From: JANQEU01 sp965601455
GTDB taxonomy: Bacteria > Bacteroidota > Bacteroidia > Cytophagales > Cyclobacteriaceae
Direction of reading: 5' to 3'
NCBI GenBank assembly: GCA_965601455.1
Contig: OZ271831.1
Location: 3,534,001 to 3,598,000 of the forward strand
DNA: 64,000 bases
The notes under the pieces are model-generated. The model did not search any database and was not told the origin of the DNA. It was given only the letters and a program-made list of their open reading frames with translations. Shown here one piece after another: positions 8,488-17,382 of this stretch. Every line of letters begins with the position of its first letter. Positions within the stretch are counted from its first letter, which is position 1. A program made the translations under genes and the position numbers.

Positions 8488-10278
8488 TCACATTCGATCG
8501 GGGACGGCTACACCCAATAAGCTCATAGCAAGACGAATTACTTTCGCCGTATTTTCAGATAAGGCAATTCGAAATCTAAGCTTTTCTTTATCGACCTCAT
8601 TGAATATAGATATCTCTTGGTAAAAGGAATTATAGGCCTTTGCCAGTTCATACACATAATTGGCTATTACCGCTGGTGAATACTCACGTGCCGCAACTTC
8701 AACCATAGAGGGGAACTTTGTTAACTGCACAATTATTTCTCTCTCCAAATCGTGTAAAGCACTAATGGAGGCAATTTCCGATTTTATGCTTAATTGGGTA
8801 GCCCGACGAATTATCGCCGATATTCGGGCATAGGTATATTGAATAAAAGGCCCTGTATGCCCCTGAAACTCAATTGACTCCTGAGGGTTAAAGAGCATCC
8901 TCTTTTTTGGGTCCACCTTTAACAGAAAATATTTTAGTGCGCCAAGCCCCAGTGTTCGGTACAGCTCCTTAGCTTCCTCCGAAGGCATTCCTTCGATTTT
9001 ACCCAGCTCTCTTGTTTGATTTTCAGCGGTTTCAAACATCTGGTTCATCAAGTCATCAGCATCTACAACAGTACCTTCCCTGGATTTCATTTTTCCACTT
9101 GGTAAATCGACCATGCCATAGGATAAATGGTAAAGTCCTTCTCCATAGCTTCTACCAAGCCTTTTCATAATCGAAAAAAGCACTTTGAAATGGTAATCCT
9201 GTTCGTTACCAACCACATATACAGACTTTTCCATAGGGAAATCGTTGTATTTGAAATCACAAGTCCCCATGTCCTGAGTAATGTAAACGGATGTACCATC
9301 TGAACGCAAGACAAGCTTTTCATCCAATCCTTCGTTGGTTAGGTCAACCCAAACTGAGCCATCTTCTTTTTTGTAAAAAACTTCTTTCTCAAGTCCTTCG
9401 TCGATAATGTCTTTTCCTAGGAGATAGGTATCAGATTCGTGGTAGATCTTGTCGAATGCAATACCCATGGTATTGTACGTTTCGTTAAAACCTTCATAAA
9501 CCCAGCCGTTCAACTTACTCCATAGCTCAATAGCCTCAGGATCTTTTTCCTCCCATCTTTTTAGCAGAGATTGGGCTTCTTTTATTAACGGAGATTCCTT
9601 CGCAGCTTCTTCCTCTGACAAACCATTTTTGACAAGTTGATTGATTTGCTTTTTATATTCTTGATCGAACCTGACATAATATTTTCCCACCAGGTGATCT
9701 CCTTTCATTTCGCCTGGAGTTGGAACCTCATCATTCCCATACTTCTGATAGGCCAACATGGATTTGCAAATGTGAATGCCCCGATCATTAACCAGGTTGG
9801 TTTTCATCACCTCATAGCCAGCAAAATCAAGAATTCGCGAGACGGAATCTCCCAAAAAATTATTTCTCAAATGACCTAGATGCAGCGGCTTATTTGTATT
9901 CGGACTGCTGAATTCCACCATGACCTTTTGACCTCTAGGGGTCGACTTGCCGTATTCCTTATTTTGATGAATAACTTGCAACTCTGATATCCATGTGGAA
10001 TCTGGCAAAGTGAGATTAAGAAATCCCTTCACCACGTTAAATGCAGCAACACAATCCGAATGCTTTAACAAATAGTCGCCTATGGCCTCTCCGGTTTTCT
10101 CCGGAGACATTTTGGTTATTTTCAAAAAAGGGAAAGTAACGAATGTGAAAGTCCCTTCAAACTCCTTTCTGGTTGGCTGAAGTCCTATTCTTTCATCATC
10201 AAAAACCTCACCAAAAAGAGCTTTGGAGGCTACTTTAATATCATCGATTAACTGCTGTTCTACCGCTTTCTTCGACAT
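8488..10278 (-). CDS. argS: Arginyl-tRNA synthetase
   Basis: A 596-residue class Ia synthetase. The N-terminal Arg-tRNA synthetase domain (residues 1-90) is followed by the catalytic core with 'SSPNTNKPLHLGHLRNNFLGDS' (HIGH variant HLGH), and the KMSKS counterpart appears as 'GKMKSREGTVVDADDL'. The DALR anticodon-binding domain with 'QYTYARISAIIRRA' fills the C-terminus. It sits between menA and the guanidine-hydrolase genes, all on the minus strand with short spacers (1 and 16 bp). Length is normal for Bacteroidota. Confidence 0.97.
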   Translation of the reverse strand: MSKKAVEQQLIDDIKVASKALFGEVFDDERIGLQPTRKEFEGTFTFVTFPFLKITKMSPEKTGEAIGDYLLKHSDCVAAFNVVKGFLNLTLPDSTWISELQVIHQNKEYGKSTPRGQKVMVEFSSPNTNKPLHLGHLRNNFLGDSVSRILDFAGYEVMKTNLVNDRGIHICKSMLAYQKYGNDEVPTPGEMKGDHLVGKYYVRFDQEYKKQINQLVKNGLSEEEAAKESPLIKEAQSLLKRWEEKDPEAIELWSKLNGWVYEGFNETYNTMGIAFDKIYHESDTYLLGKDIIDEGLEKEVFYKKEDGSVWVDLTNEGLDEKLVLRSDGTSVYITQDMGTCDFKYNDFPMEKSVYVVGNEQDYHFKVLFSIMKRLGRSYGEGLYHLSYGMVDLPSGKMKSREGTVVDADDLMNQMFETAENQTRELGKIEGMPSEEAKELYRTLGLGALKYFLLKVDPKKRMLFNPQESIEFQGHTGPFIQYTYARISAIIRRATQLSIKSEIASISALHDLEREIIVQLTKFPSMVEVAAREYSPAVIANYVYELAKAYNSFYQEISIFNEVDKEKLRFRIALSENTAKVIRLAMSLLGVAVPDRM

Positions 10279-10294
10279 TTCAATCGCTTATTAC

Positions 10295-11227
10295 TTATTT
10301 CTTTCTTAAAAACACCTCCGCAATCATACAGCGTACACCTCCCCCTCCCAGATGTTCAATCACCGGAATATCGCTCCCAATAATCTTACCATGGCTTGAC
10401 AGATCTTCCAATTGGTCGGATCGTAAAGAATTCCTGGCATTATCCGACATCACAATTAGCTTATCTCCTTGGATACTCTCCAATTGAATAATATTTCCGG
10501 CAAAATGATTCACCTGCTCCGCACTTATATCAATGACGTCTTTACCCGTATTTTCCAATGCCATCAATAGAATCTCCTTTTCTTCTGGGATATCGATACT
10601 ATCCAGGCATACAACTGCGAAACCAGCTCCCAAAGACATCATTACATTTGTATGGTAAATAGGTACTCGTTCGCCCTCTACCGTTTGATTCGCTTGGAAT
10701 GCAACAATTGTATAAGAAGTTTCCTTTTCAAACTGCTTCAACATGGGCATGGTCGTACGCTCCGAAAGTGCAGCGTATGCCACTCTATTCTGACGATCAA
10801 GAATTAAACTACCAGTAGATTCAAGAAACTCATTTTCAGCCTCATATTTACTAAAATCAACAAGGGACGAAACTTCAAAATTGGACTGAAAGTATTCTAG
10901 AATTTCGGGTTTCCTTTCTTTTCTTCTGTTCTCAGCGAACATAGGGTAAAGTATTATGCGACCATTTTCATGAGTACTGATCCAATTGTTTGGAAATATC
11001 GAATCGGGGGTTTCTTCACCATGGTCATCAAATACAATCACATTAACACCCGCTTGGCGCAGGGCTTTAACCAGCTTATCAAACTCCTTTAGTGCCTTTT
11101 CCTGCGGATGGTCCTCATCATCCAATTCAGGGTCTGGCTGGAAATAATTATTGACCGCAGTTTGCTCGTTTAACCTGAATTGCGACGGACGAACAAGGAA
11201 TATGGTATCGGTTACCTGTCTATTCAT
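10295..11227 (-). CDS. ctlX: CtlX-like arginine-deiminase-related hydrolase
   Basis: A 310-residue guanidine-modifying-enzyme fold protein. Motifs of the citrulline/arginine CtlX group are visible: 'FPNNWIST' (about 84), 'ESTGSLILDR', the catalytic His in 'YHTNVMMSLG' and the nucleophilic Cys in 'GGGGVRCMIAEVF' near the C-terminus. It overlaps the next upstream gene by 8 bp, so the two hydrolases form one unit together with argS and menA. It is predicted to hydrolyse a guanidino or ureido group of arginine-type compounds; the exact substrate (citrulline, arginine or methylarginine) is inferred, not shown. Confidence 0.82.
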   Translation of the reverse strand: MNRQVTDTIFLVRPSQFRLNEQTAVNNYFQPDPELDDEDHPQEKALKEFDKLVKALRQAGVNVIVFDDHGEETPDSIFPNNWISTHENGRIILYPMFAENRRKERKPEILEYFQSNFEVSSLVDFSKYEAENEFLESTGSLILDRQNRVAYAALSERTTMPMLKQFEKETSYTIVAFQANQTVEGERVPIYHTNVMMSLGAGFAVVCLDSIDIPEEKEILLMALENTGKDVIDISAEQVNHFAGNIIQLESIQGDKLIVMSDNARNSLRSDQLEDLSSHGKIIGSDIPVIEHLGGGGVRCMIAEVFLRKK

Positions 11228-12176
11228 ATTGCCGCATCAGTGGAAGAGTGGAACATCGAAGTAATCCCTCCATTTTCCCAATCTCAGTGTACTTTATTTC
11301 CTCTACCTCAATACCTCGCTCCCTGAGATTCGCATTCAACCGAGTGAAACTCCTATCCGAAACCACTACTTCCGGTGAAATAGAGAAGACATTGGAACAC
11401 ATATTGTACATCTGCTCTTTGTCGATGTAAAGCAATTTCTCTTTGCCAAAAAGGCCTTCTATGAACTCAACATCTTCCAGATTCTTGAAACCTCCCGGGT
11501 AAATGATAGCCAAGTCTTTACCTACTGGTTGGAAGCAACAATCCAGGTGAAGGGCATTCTCCCTTGGGTCTACATCAGATTTATTCAGCTCAAAACCAAT
11601 GACTTCCCAATCCTGAAATGTGTCCTTCAGAAATTGGAGTCCATCAGGATTAGTTCTGCTAACCACATAAGTATCAAAGTCTTTCTGATTAGAGTATCCA
11701 ACCAATAGTTTTCCCTTATGTGGCATTACATCTCCACCTTCTATTCTTGCCGGACTTGGTACATGGATAACCTTCTCAGGGTGTAGCTCATCAATAACAT
11801 GATGAATCCCATCAATCTCTCTTTTACGTTTCTCCAGTATCCTGGAAACAACAAACTTGTCTCCAACCGTGAAACCAATGTCTCTGGAAAAGACCTGGTT
11901 TAGTCCTTCCACATTAGTGGGTCTGATTACTTCTACATTATGCTTCTCAAGAACATCAAGAAATTGATTCATTTCCTCCGTAATTGATGCCTCTGATGGA
12001 AACTCCCCAAGCTCAATAAACATTTTGGATTTGGGGTCGTACGCATCATCAATATCCGGAGTTCCTCCGAAATCGAATGGCCATCCAAGGATTACAGAAG
12101 AAAGGGGTGCTGTCTCATCCAGAACTTTTACGCTTCTCACAGTTTTATGGGTCAATGAAGGGCGCAAAATTAGCAT
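11220..12176 (-). CDS. Arginine deiminase / dimethylarginine dimethylaminohydrolase family protein
   Basis: A 318-residue member of the amidinotransferase fold. Seen: 'FSRDIGFTVGDKF' (substrate Asp), 'ARIEGGDVM', the catalytic His in 'NALHLDCCFQPVG', and the nucleophile Cys in 'GLLRCSTLPLMR' close to the C-terminus. It differs from the neighbouring CtlX in all loops, so the pair is an old duplication rather than a recent one. The start is ATG at 12176; it is divergent from speA with 102 bp between, a likely shared regulatory region. Catabolism of arginine derivatives is inferred from the context argS-ctlX-speA. Confidence 0.8.
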   Translation of the reverse strand: MLILRPSLTHKTVRSVKVLDETAPLSSVILGWPFDFGGTPDIDDAYDPKSKMFIELGEFPSEASITEEMNQFLDVLEKHNVEVIRPTNVEGLNQVFSRDIGFTVGDKFVVSRILEKRKREIDGIHHVIDELHPEKVIHVPSPARIEGGDVMPHKGKLLVGYSNQKDFDTYVVSRTNPDGLQFLKDTFQDWEVIGFELNKSDVDPRENALHLDCCFQPVGKDLAIIYPGGFKNLEDVEFIEGLFGKEKLLYIDKEQMYNMCSNVFSISPEVVVSDRSFTRLNANLRERGIEVEEIKYTEIGKMEGLLRCSTLPLMRQYE

Positions 12177-12278
12177 TTTGAACGAGGAATTCTTACAGAT
12201 GAATTTTCTTTTATTTAACCTCCAATCAGAACATCTAATGGGATTTTTTTATCATAATTGCGTGCTCAATTCTTTCGG

Positions 12279-13685
12279 ATGAAAAGCTACTACGATCTAA
12301 TTGACCAAACATTTGATTTTCCTACAAGGGAATTCTCGGTGAAGGACGATAATCTATTTTTTCACCAGGTGGACCTTATGTCCATCATCAGGAAGTATAA
12401 AACGCCCTTAAAGCTTTCATACCTACCAAAAATCACTCAGAACATTCAGTATGCGAAAAAAATATTCAATGACGCCATACGTAAGCATAACTACCGAGGC
12501 AATTACCTCTATGCATACTGCACCAAATCCTCACACTTCCAATTTGTACTTGAAGAGGCACTAAAAAACGATATTCATATCGAAACCTCCTCCGCGTTTG
12601 ATATCCCAATTGTTGAAAGTCTTTGTCGCACCGGTCATATTTCCAAAGACACGTACATAATCTGCAATGGATTTAAAAGACCCCTTTACATCGATAATAT
12701 TTCCCGCTTATTAAATGAGGGTTATACCAATTGCATCCCGATTCTGGATAACCTTAAAGAATTGACTCAAATTGAAAAAAATGTGAATCGCGAGTTCAGT
12801 GTGGGTATAAGAATGGCAGCCGATGAAGAACCAAATTTCGGTTTCTACACAAGCAGGCTAGGTGTGAGATATAGCGATGTAATTGATCTGTATAAAGAAC
12901 AGATAGCGGAAAAACCAAATATCAAGCTTTCGATGCTACACTTCTTTATCAATACCGGACTGAAAGACACCGCATATTATTGGAGTGAACTAAGCCGATT
13001 TATCTACAAATACTGCGAATTAAAAAAGATATGTCCCGATTTGAATGCCATTGACATCGGTGGAGGGTTTCCAATCAAAAACTCCTTAGGATTCGAGTAC
13101 GACTATGCATATATGGCTGATCAGATCGTGGAAAACATCAAATGGATTTGCGAAAAGAATCATGTAGATGTTCCTGATATATTCACTGAGTTTGGTAGCT
13201 ATACCGTTGGAGAATCTGGAGCAACTATTTATTCAGTTCTAGACCAAAAACTTCAAAACGATAAGGAGTTTTGGTACATGATGGATGGGTCTTTCATCAC
13301 TCATATGCCAGACGTATGGGGTATGAACGAAAAATTTATACTACTCCCTATCAATCACTGGGATCACACTTTTCATAAGGTAAATATTGGGGGATTAACC
13401 TGCGACAGCATGGACTATTATGACTCAGAGGCTCACATCGCCGAGGTTTTTCTACCTCACATAGAGAATAAAAGAGAAAAGCTATTCTTTGGTTTCTTTC
13501 ATACAGGTGCTTACCAGGAGTCTCTCGGCGGTTACGGAGGAATCCAGCATTGCCTGATTCCTGCCCCCAAGCAAGTAATTGTTTGGAAAGATGAAAAGGG
13601 TCAAATTCAGGATCGATTGTTTGCCCGGGAGCAGACCCATGAAGAAATGATGCAAGTCCTCGGGTTTACTAACTCTCAAGAATAA
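12279..13685 (+). CDS. speA: Biosynthetic arginine decarboxylase, short Bacteroidota form
   Basis: A fold III PLP decarboxylase of about 468 residues. It starts 'MKSYYDLIDQTFDFPTREF', the usual N-terminus in this phylum; an in-frame TTG 21 bp upstream is less likely. 'YAYCTKSSHFQFVLEEA' holds the PLP lysine region, 'HFFINTGLKDT' and 'IDIGGGFP' the cofactor phosphate glycine loop, and 'DSMDYYDSEAHIAEVFLP' the active-site Cys-Asp block. It makes agmatine from arginine for polyamine synthesis. An agmatinase or agmatine deiminase gene is not next door, though two related hydrolases lie divergently. The 3' end overlaps the convergent HAD gene by 17 bp. Confidence 0.9.
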   Translation: MKSYYDLIDQTFDFPTREFSVKDDNLFFHQVDLMSIIRKYKTPLKLSYLPKITQNIQYAKKIFNDAIRKHNYRGNYLYAYCTKSSHFQFVLEEALKNDIHIETSSAFDIPIVESLCRTGHISKDTYIICNGFKRPLYIDNISRLLNEGYTNCIPILDNLKELTQIEKNVNREFSVGIRMAADEEPNFGFYTSRLGVRYSDVIDLYKEQIAEKPNIKLSMLHFFINTGLKDTAYYWSELSRFIYKYCELKKICPDLNAIDIGGGFPIKNSLGFEYDYAYMADQIVENIKWICEKNHVDVPDIFTEFGSYTVGESGATIYSVLDQKLQNDKEFWYMMDGSFITHMPDVWGMNEKFILLPINHWDHTFHKVNIGGLTCDSMDYYDSEAHIAEVFLPHIENKREKLFFGFFHTGAYQESLGGYGGIQHCLIPAPKQVIVWKDEKGQIQDRLFAREQTHEEMMQVLGFTNSQE

Positions 13686-14172
13686 TAAGCGGCAATTCCT
13701 CTACAGAATTGATTGTGAAATCCGCAAAATCTGACTGATTTATTGAAAACATCACCGTTTTTACTTTCAATTTCCTAGCTGGAATCAAATCTCTCTCTTT
13801 ATCTCCAACCATCCAACATTTTTCCGGGTCTAAAGAGTATCTAAAAATCGCACGTTCGAAGAGCAGCGAATCTGGTTTTCTACTAAGCGATTTTGATATA
13901 GTGGGATGTAATGGAGCATGGTAAAAAGCCTCAAATATTCCACCGGATTTTTGCTGAAGGAACTCATGACACTGTTTCATTTGTTCTTCCGTGTAAAGTC
14001 CTTGAGAGATACCCGATTGGTTGGTGACAACAATGAGTTTGTATCCTTCGGAATACAGATGTTGAAGTGCATCTAAAACTCCCGGAATAATTTGAAAATC
14101 TTCCAGGAGATAAGTGTACTCACCGCGCTCAACGTTGATAACACCATCTCGGTCTAAGAAAACAGCCTTCAT
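13669..14172 (-). CDS. HAD-IIIA phosphatase, GmhB-like (heptose bisphosphatase type)
   Basis: A 167-residue HAD hydrolase. It has nucleophile motif 'FLDRDGVIN' (Asp7, Asp9), 'VVTNQSGISQGLYTEEQ', 'RKPDSLLFERA' and 'WMVGDKERDLIPARK'. This is the plan of D-glycero-D-manno-heptose-1,7-bisphosphate 7-phosphatase and histidinol phosphatase. The zinc loop cysteines of GmhB are missing ('APLHPTISKSLSRKP'), so the substrate may differ. It ends inside the 3' end of speA and is transcribed towards it. A role in lipopolysaccharide or S-layer heptose supply is possible, helped by the adjacent glycosyltransferase, but not proven. Confidence 0.75.
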   Translation of the reverse strand: MKAVFLDRDGVINVERGEYTYLLEDFQIIPGVLDALQHLYSEGYKLIVVTNQSGISQGLYTEEQMKQCHEFLQQKSGGIFEAFYHAPLHPTISKSLSRKPDSLLFERAIFRYSLDPEKCWMVGDKERDLIPARKLKVKTVMFSINQSDFADFTINSVEELPLIILES

Positions 14173-14227
14173 GAAAGGAATAAAAAGACAACTGTGAATA
14201 CAACAATAAACATATAATTCCGAAACA

Positions 14228-15010
14228 ATGAATCATCGGCACCTCGTCATCATCCCCACTTACAACGAAAAAGAGAATGTCAGGGATATAATTGATGCAG
14301 TGCTTGAATTAGAAACCTCCTTCGAAGTACTAATTATAGATGATGGATCTCCCGATGGAACAGCAGAAATTGTTAAGGATTTACAGGTTGTATACCAGGA
14401 TCGACTTCACATGATCCAGCGTGAAGGTAAGCTTGGATTGGGAACCGCTTATATCACAGGCTTTAAGTATGCACTCCAAAACGACTATGATTACATCTAT
14501 GAAATGGATGCGGATTTCTCTCACAATCCAAAAGACCTGGAGAGATTATACCAAGCCTGTGTCAAAGAATCTGCAGATATGGCAATTGGTTCCAGATACG
14601 TGGAAGGTGTCAATGTGGTTAACTGGCCCATGGGACGTGTCCTTATGTCTTATTTCGCGTCGGTTTATGTACGTTTCATAACCGGAATGCCCATCCACGA
14701 TACGACGGCTGGTTTTAAATGTTATCACCGATCTGTACTTCAAACCATCAATCCCGACAGGATACACTTTATCGGCTACGCCTTCCAGATTGAGATGAAA
14801 TTTAATGCATGGAAGCATGGTTTCAATATTGCCGAAGTTCCCATCATATTTACCGATCGCACGAAAGGTCAATCGAAGATGTCAAGAGGAATCTTTAGAG
14901 AAGCGGTTTTTGGAGTCTTGGAAATGAAAATCAAAAGTTTGTTTACCAAATACAGACCTGCGTATGTTAATCAAACCGAATCGCACGCATCGGTTGAATA
15001 CGTGAAATAA
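14228..15010 (+). CDS. Polyprenol-phosphate hexosyltransferase (Dpm1-like GT2)
   Basis: A 260-residue GT-A glycosyltransferase that transfers mannose or glucose from a nucleotide sugar to a polyprenyl phosphate. Seen: 'VIIPTYNEKENV', 'IDDGSPDGTAE' with the nucleotide Asp pair, and the metal site 'EMDADFSHNPKDL'; also 'GFKCYHRSVL' and 'FTDRTKGQSKMS' in the acceptor part. No membrane helices follow the catalytic domain, so it is the soluble Dpm1 type, likely bound to the inner face of the membrane. Its last 44 bp overlap the convergent permease gene. Confidence 0.9.
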   Translation: MNHRHLVIIPTYNEKENVRDIIDAVLELETSFEVLIIDDGSPDGTAEIVKDLQVVYQDRLHMIQREGKLGLGTAYITGFKYALQNDYDYIYEMDADFSHNPKDLERLYQACVKESADMAIGSRYVEGVNVVNWPMGRVLMSYFASVYVRFITGMPIHDTTAGFKCYHRSVLQTINPDRIHFIGYAFQIEMKFNAWKHGFNIAEVPIIFTDRTKGQSKMSRGIFREAVFGVLEMKIKSLFTKYRPAYVNQTESHASVEYVK

Positions 15011-16181
15011 TCCGAATAGGTATCAACAGACTGGCGGTTATGAGTAGAATAACCAATCCATTTAAGCCAATTACCGTCATCACGTCAATCTTTACTGGGA
15101 CATAAGACATATAGTAATTCACGGGGTCCAGGGGAATCAACTGGAAATAGTATTGTAATAATCCAAAGACCAAGGCAATGGCATTTCCCCAACCTAACCC
15201 TCGTAACACGAGTCCAACACCTGTAGATAGAAACACCTTCCTGATTATGCCATCTGATGCCCCCATGGATTTCATGACCCCTATCATTGGTGTTCGTTCC
15301 ATGATCAGTATTAGTAGGATAGAAACCATGCTAAAGCAGGCGACAACCAGGATAAGTAGCATCAGCACCATTACATTACGGTATAGTAAATCCAACCAAT
15401 CAAATAACTGAATATTGAGGTCAAGGGCATTTTCTACGTACAATTCCGAGTCAATTGCATCAAAGACCTCTTCCTGGGCCTGATAGACATCTGCTGCTGG
15501 ATCAATAAAAACTTCAACGGACGCCACCTGATCCATTTCCCAGTCATTTAACCTTCTGATGAGTCCCATATCACCAAAAATGATGCGTTCGTCAAATTCT
15601 TGTAATCCTGTTTGATAGATACCGGATACGGTGAGGTTACGAAAACGAGGGGGGTTCTGTATGAAATAAATAAGGAGCTTGTCCCCAACTCCTAATCCCA
15701 GGTAATTGGCAATACGTGCGCTCACAACTACCTCTGTGGAGTACTGTTGATGACTTTGAAAAGTAGGAAAACTACCTGCAATCAAATTCTTGTTGAAATA
15801 CTCGATGTCAAAAGATTCGTCGACCCCTTTAAGTAGAACTCCCTGAACTTCATTTTCGGTTTTCAACAGTCCAGCTTTATAAGCTACATATTGCCAGTGA
15901 TTTACAAAATCAAATTCGGATAATTGATCCTCTAACTTTTGATCTATTCGAATGGATTCCTCAAATGCTGATGACAGTGTATACTTTGAAATGATCAACT
16001 GCCCACTGAAACTGAAGATTTTCTCAGATATTTTTTCCTGGAATCCAAACAGCACCATAAACGAAACCAGCAAAGAAAGTATACATATAGCAATGGAAAT
16101 CACGGCCACTTTCTGAATTGAAGCGGAGAAACCAGCTTCTTCCTTTTTCAATTTCCTTGCGATAAATATGGGTAGATTCAA
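14967..16181 (-). CDS. ABC transporter permease of LolC/LolE type
   Basis: A 404-residue FtsX-family permease with the LolC/E plan: N-terminal 'FIARKLKKEEAGFSASIQKVAVISIAI', one membrane helix (about residues 24-50), a periplasmic domain up to about 265, then three membrane helices in the C-terminal FtsX domain with 'MIGVMKSMGASDGIIRKVFLSTG'. LolC/E extract lipoproteins from the inner membrane with the LolD ATPase; the ATPase is not adjacent. The gene is divergent from the NamZ lipoprotein gene with a 37-bp spacer. The function as lipoprotein sorting is inferred from family resemblance. Confidence 0.85.
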   Translation of the reverse strand: MNLPIFIARKLKKEEAGFSASIQKVAVISIAICILSLLVSFMVLFGFQEKISEKIFSFSGQLIISKYTLSSAFEESIRIDQKLEDQLSEFDFVNHWQYVAYKAGLLKTENEVQGVLLKGVDESFDIEYFNKNLIAGSFPTFQSHQQYSTEVVVSARIANYLGLGVGDKLLIYFIQNPPRFRNLTVSGIYQTGLQEFDERIIFGDMGLIRRLNDWEMDQVASVEVFIDPAADVYQAQEEVFDAIDSELYVENALDLNIQLFDWLDLLYRNVMVLMLLILVVACFSMVSILLILIMERTPMIGVMKSMGASDGIIRKVFLSTGVGLVLRGLGWGNAIALVFGLLQYYFQLIPLDPVNYYMSYVPVKIDVMTVIGLNGLVILLITASLLIPIRIISRIQPMRAIRFD

Positions 16182-16218
16182 AACTCGAATAAATTTGAGC
16201 TCAAAGTAACGGTAAAAG

Positions 16219-17382
16219 ATGTTTCGAGTTTACGGGATTTTCCTCATAAGTATATTTTTTTTCGTCCAATGCAGTTCCTCTAGAAGTGAGCAGGTGCCAG
16301 AAACTCCTCCAATTATACCAGGAGCTTATCAGTTTGATTCGTATATACCTGCTATTAAAGGCAGGCAGGTAGGTCTTGTTGTCAATCATACCTCCCTGGT
16401 GTCATCTTCCCATCTGGTGGATACTCTCCTTCAACAAGGAATAAACATTGAGGCTGTTTTTTCTCCAGAACATGGTTTTAAAGGCAAAGCTGATGCTGGG
16501 GCGAAAATTGAAGAGCAAGATATAGGCTACGATTTCAGGGTGGAATCTCTTTACGGCCAAACAAGAAAACCAAATACTGACATGTTAAAAGGTATAGACG
16601 TGATGGTCTTTGATATGCAGGATGTTGGAGCCAGGTTTTACACGTATATAAGTACCTGTACCTATGTGATGGAAGCCTGTGCTGAACATCAAATACCGAT
16701 GATAATTCTGGATCGGCCCAACCCGAATGGGAGCTATATTGATGGTCCTGTATTGGAACAGGAGTATCGATCATTTGTCGGTTTACACCCCATACCGGTT
16801 GTTCATGGATTGACAATGGGTGAACTTGCGAAAATGATTGTTGGTGAAGGTTGGATTGACGATTACCTGGATCTCGAGATCATTCCAATAAAAAATTACC
16901 GACACGACATGTTTTACCCACTACCCGTTCAACCCTCTCCCAACCTTCCGAATGATTTGGCGGTAGCTTTATATCCATCTCTTTGTTTTTTTGAGGGTAC
17001 GGTGGTTTCAATAGGAAGGGGAACAGATTTCCCTTTTCAAGTTTATGGACACCCCAAGCTCGACGGATCCTTTTCATTTACACCGACACCGGGTTTTGGA
17101 TCGTCCAAACCCAAACTTCAAGACCAAGCGTGTACTGGCTATTCTTATCAGAATCAAAACCCCGAGTATGAGCTGGATCTAAATCCGTTACTTACTGCAT
17201 ATCAACAGCTCAAGGATGTAGAAGGTGGATTCTTCATTGATTACTTCAATACATTGGCGGGAACAAGTCAGCTGCGTGAGCAAATTGAAGCCGGCCTGAC
17301 GGTAGAGGAAATCAAGGACAGTTGGCAACCGGGTATAGATGAATACAAGAAGATACGTAGTAAGTATTTACTTTACGAATGA
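16219..17382 (+). CDS. DUF1343 lipoprotein, exo-beta-N-acetylmuramidase NamZ-like
   Basis: A 387-residue lipoprotein. The N-terminus has a hydrophobic stretch and lipobox 'FFVQCSSS' (Cys17). The DUF1343 body has 'VGLVVNHTSLV', 'FSPEHGFKGKADAGAKIE', 'SLYGQTRKP', 'DMQDVGARFYTYIST', 'ILDRPNPNG', 'VHGLTMGELA' and 'FFEGTVVSIGRGTDFPFQ', all features of NamZ (GH171), which releases MurNAc from peptidoglycan fragments. It would act in the periplasm for cell-wall recycling. It overlaps fmt by 4 bp, so the two are co-translated. Confidence 0.88.
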   Translation: MFRVYGIFLISIFFFVQCSSSRSEQVPETPPIIPGAYQFDSYIPAIKGRQVGLVVNHTSLVSSSHLVDTLLQQGINIEAVFSPEHGFKGKADAGAKIEEQDIGYDFRVESLYGQTRKPNTDMLKGIDVMVFDMQDVGARFYTYISTCTYVMEACAEHQIPMIILDRPNPNGSYIDGPVLEQEYRSFVGLHPIPVVHGLTMGELAKMIVGEGWIDDYLDLEIIPIKNYRHDMFYPLPVQPSPNLPNDLAVALYPSLCFFEGTVVSIGRGTDFPFQVYGHPKLDGSFSFTPTPGFGSSKPKLQDQACTGYSYQNQNPEYELDLNPLLTAYQQLKDVEGGFFIDYFNTLAGTSQLREQIEAGLTVEEIKDSWQPGIDEYKKIRSKYLLYE

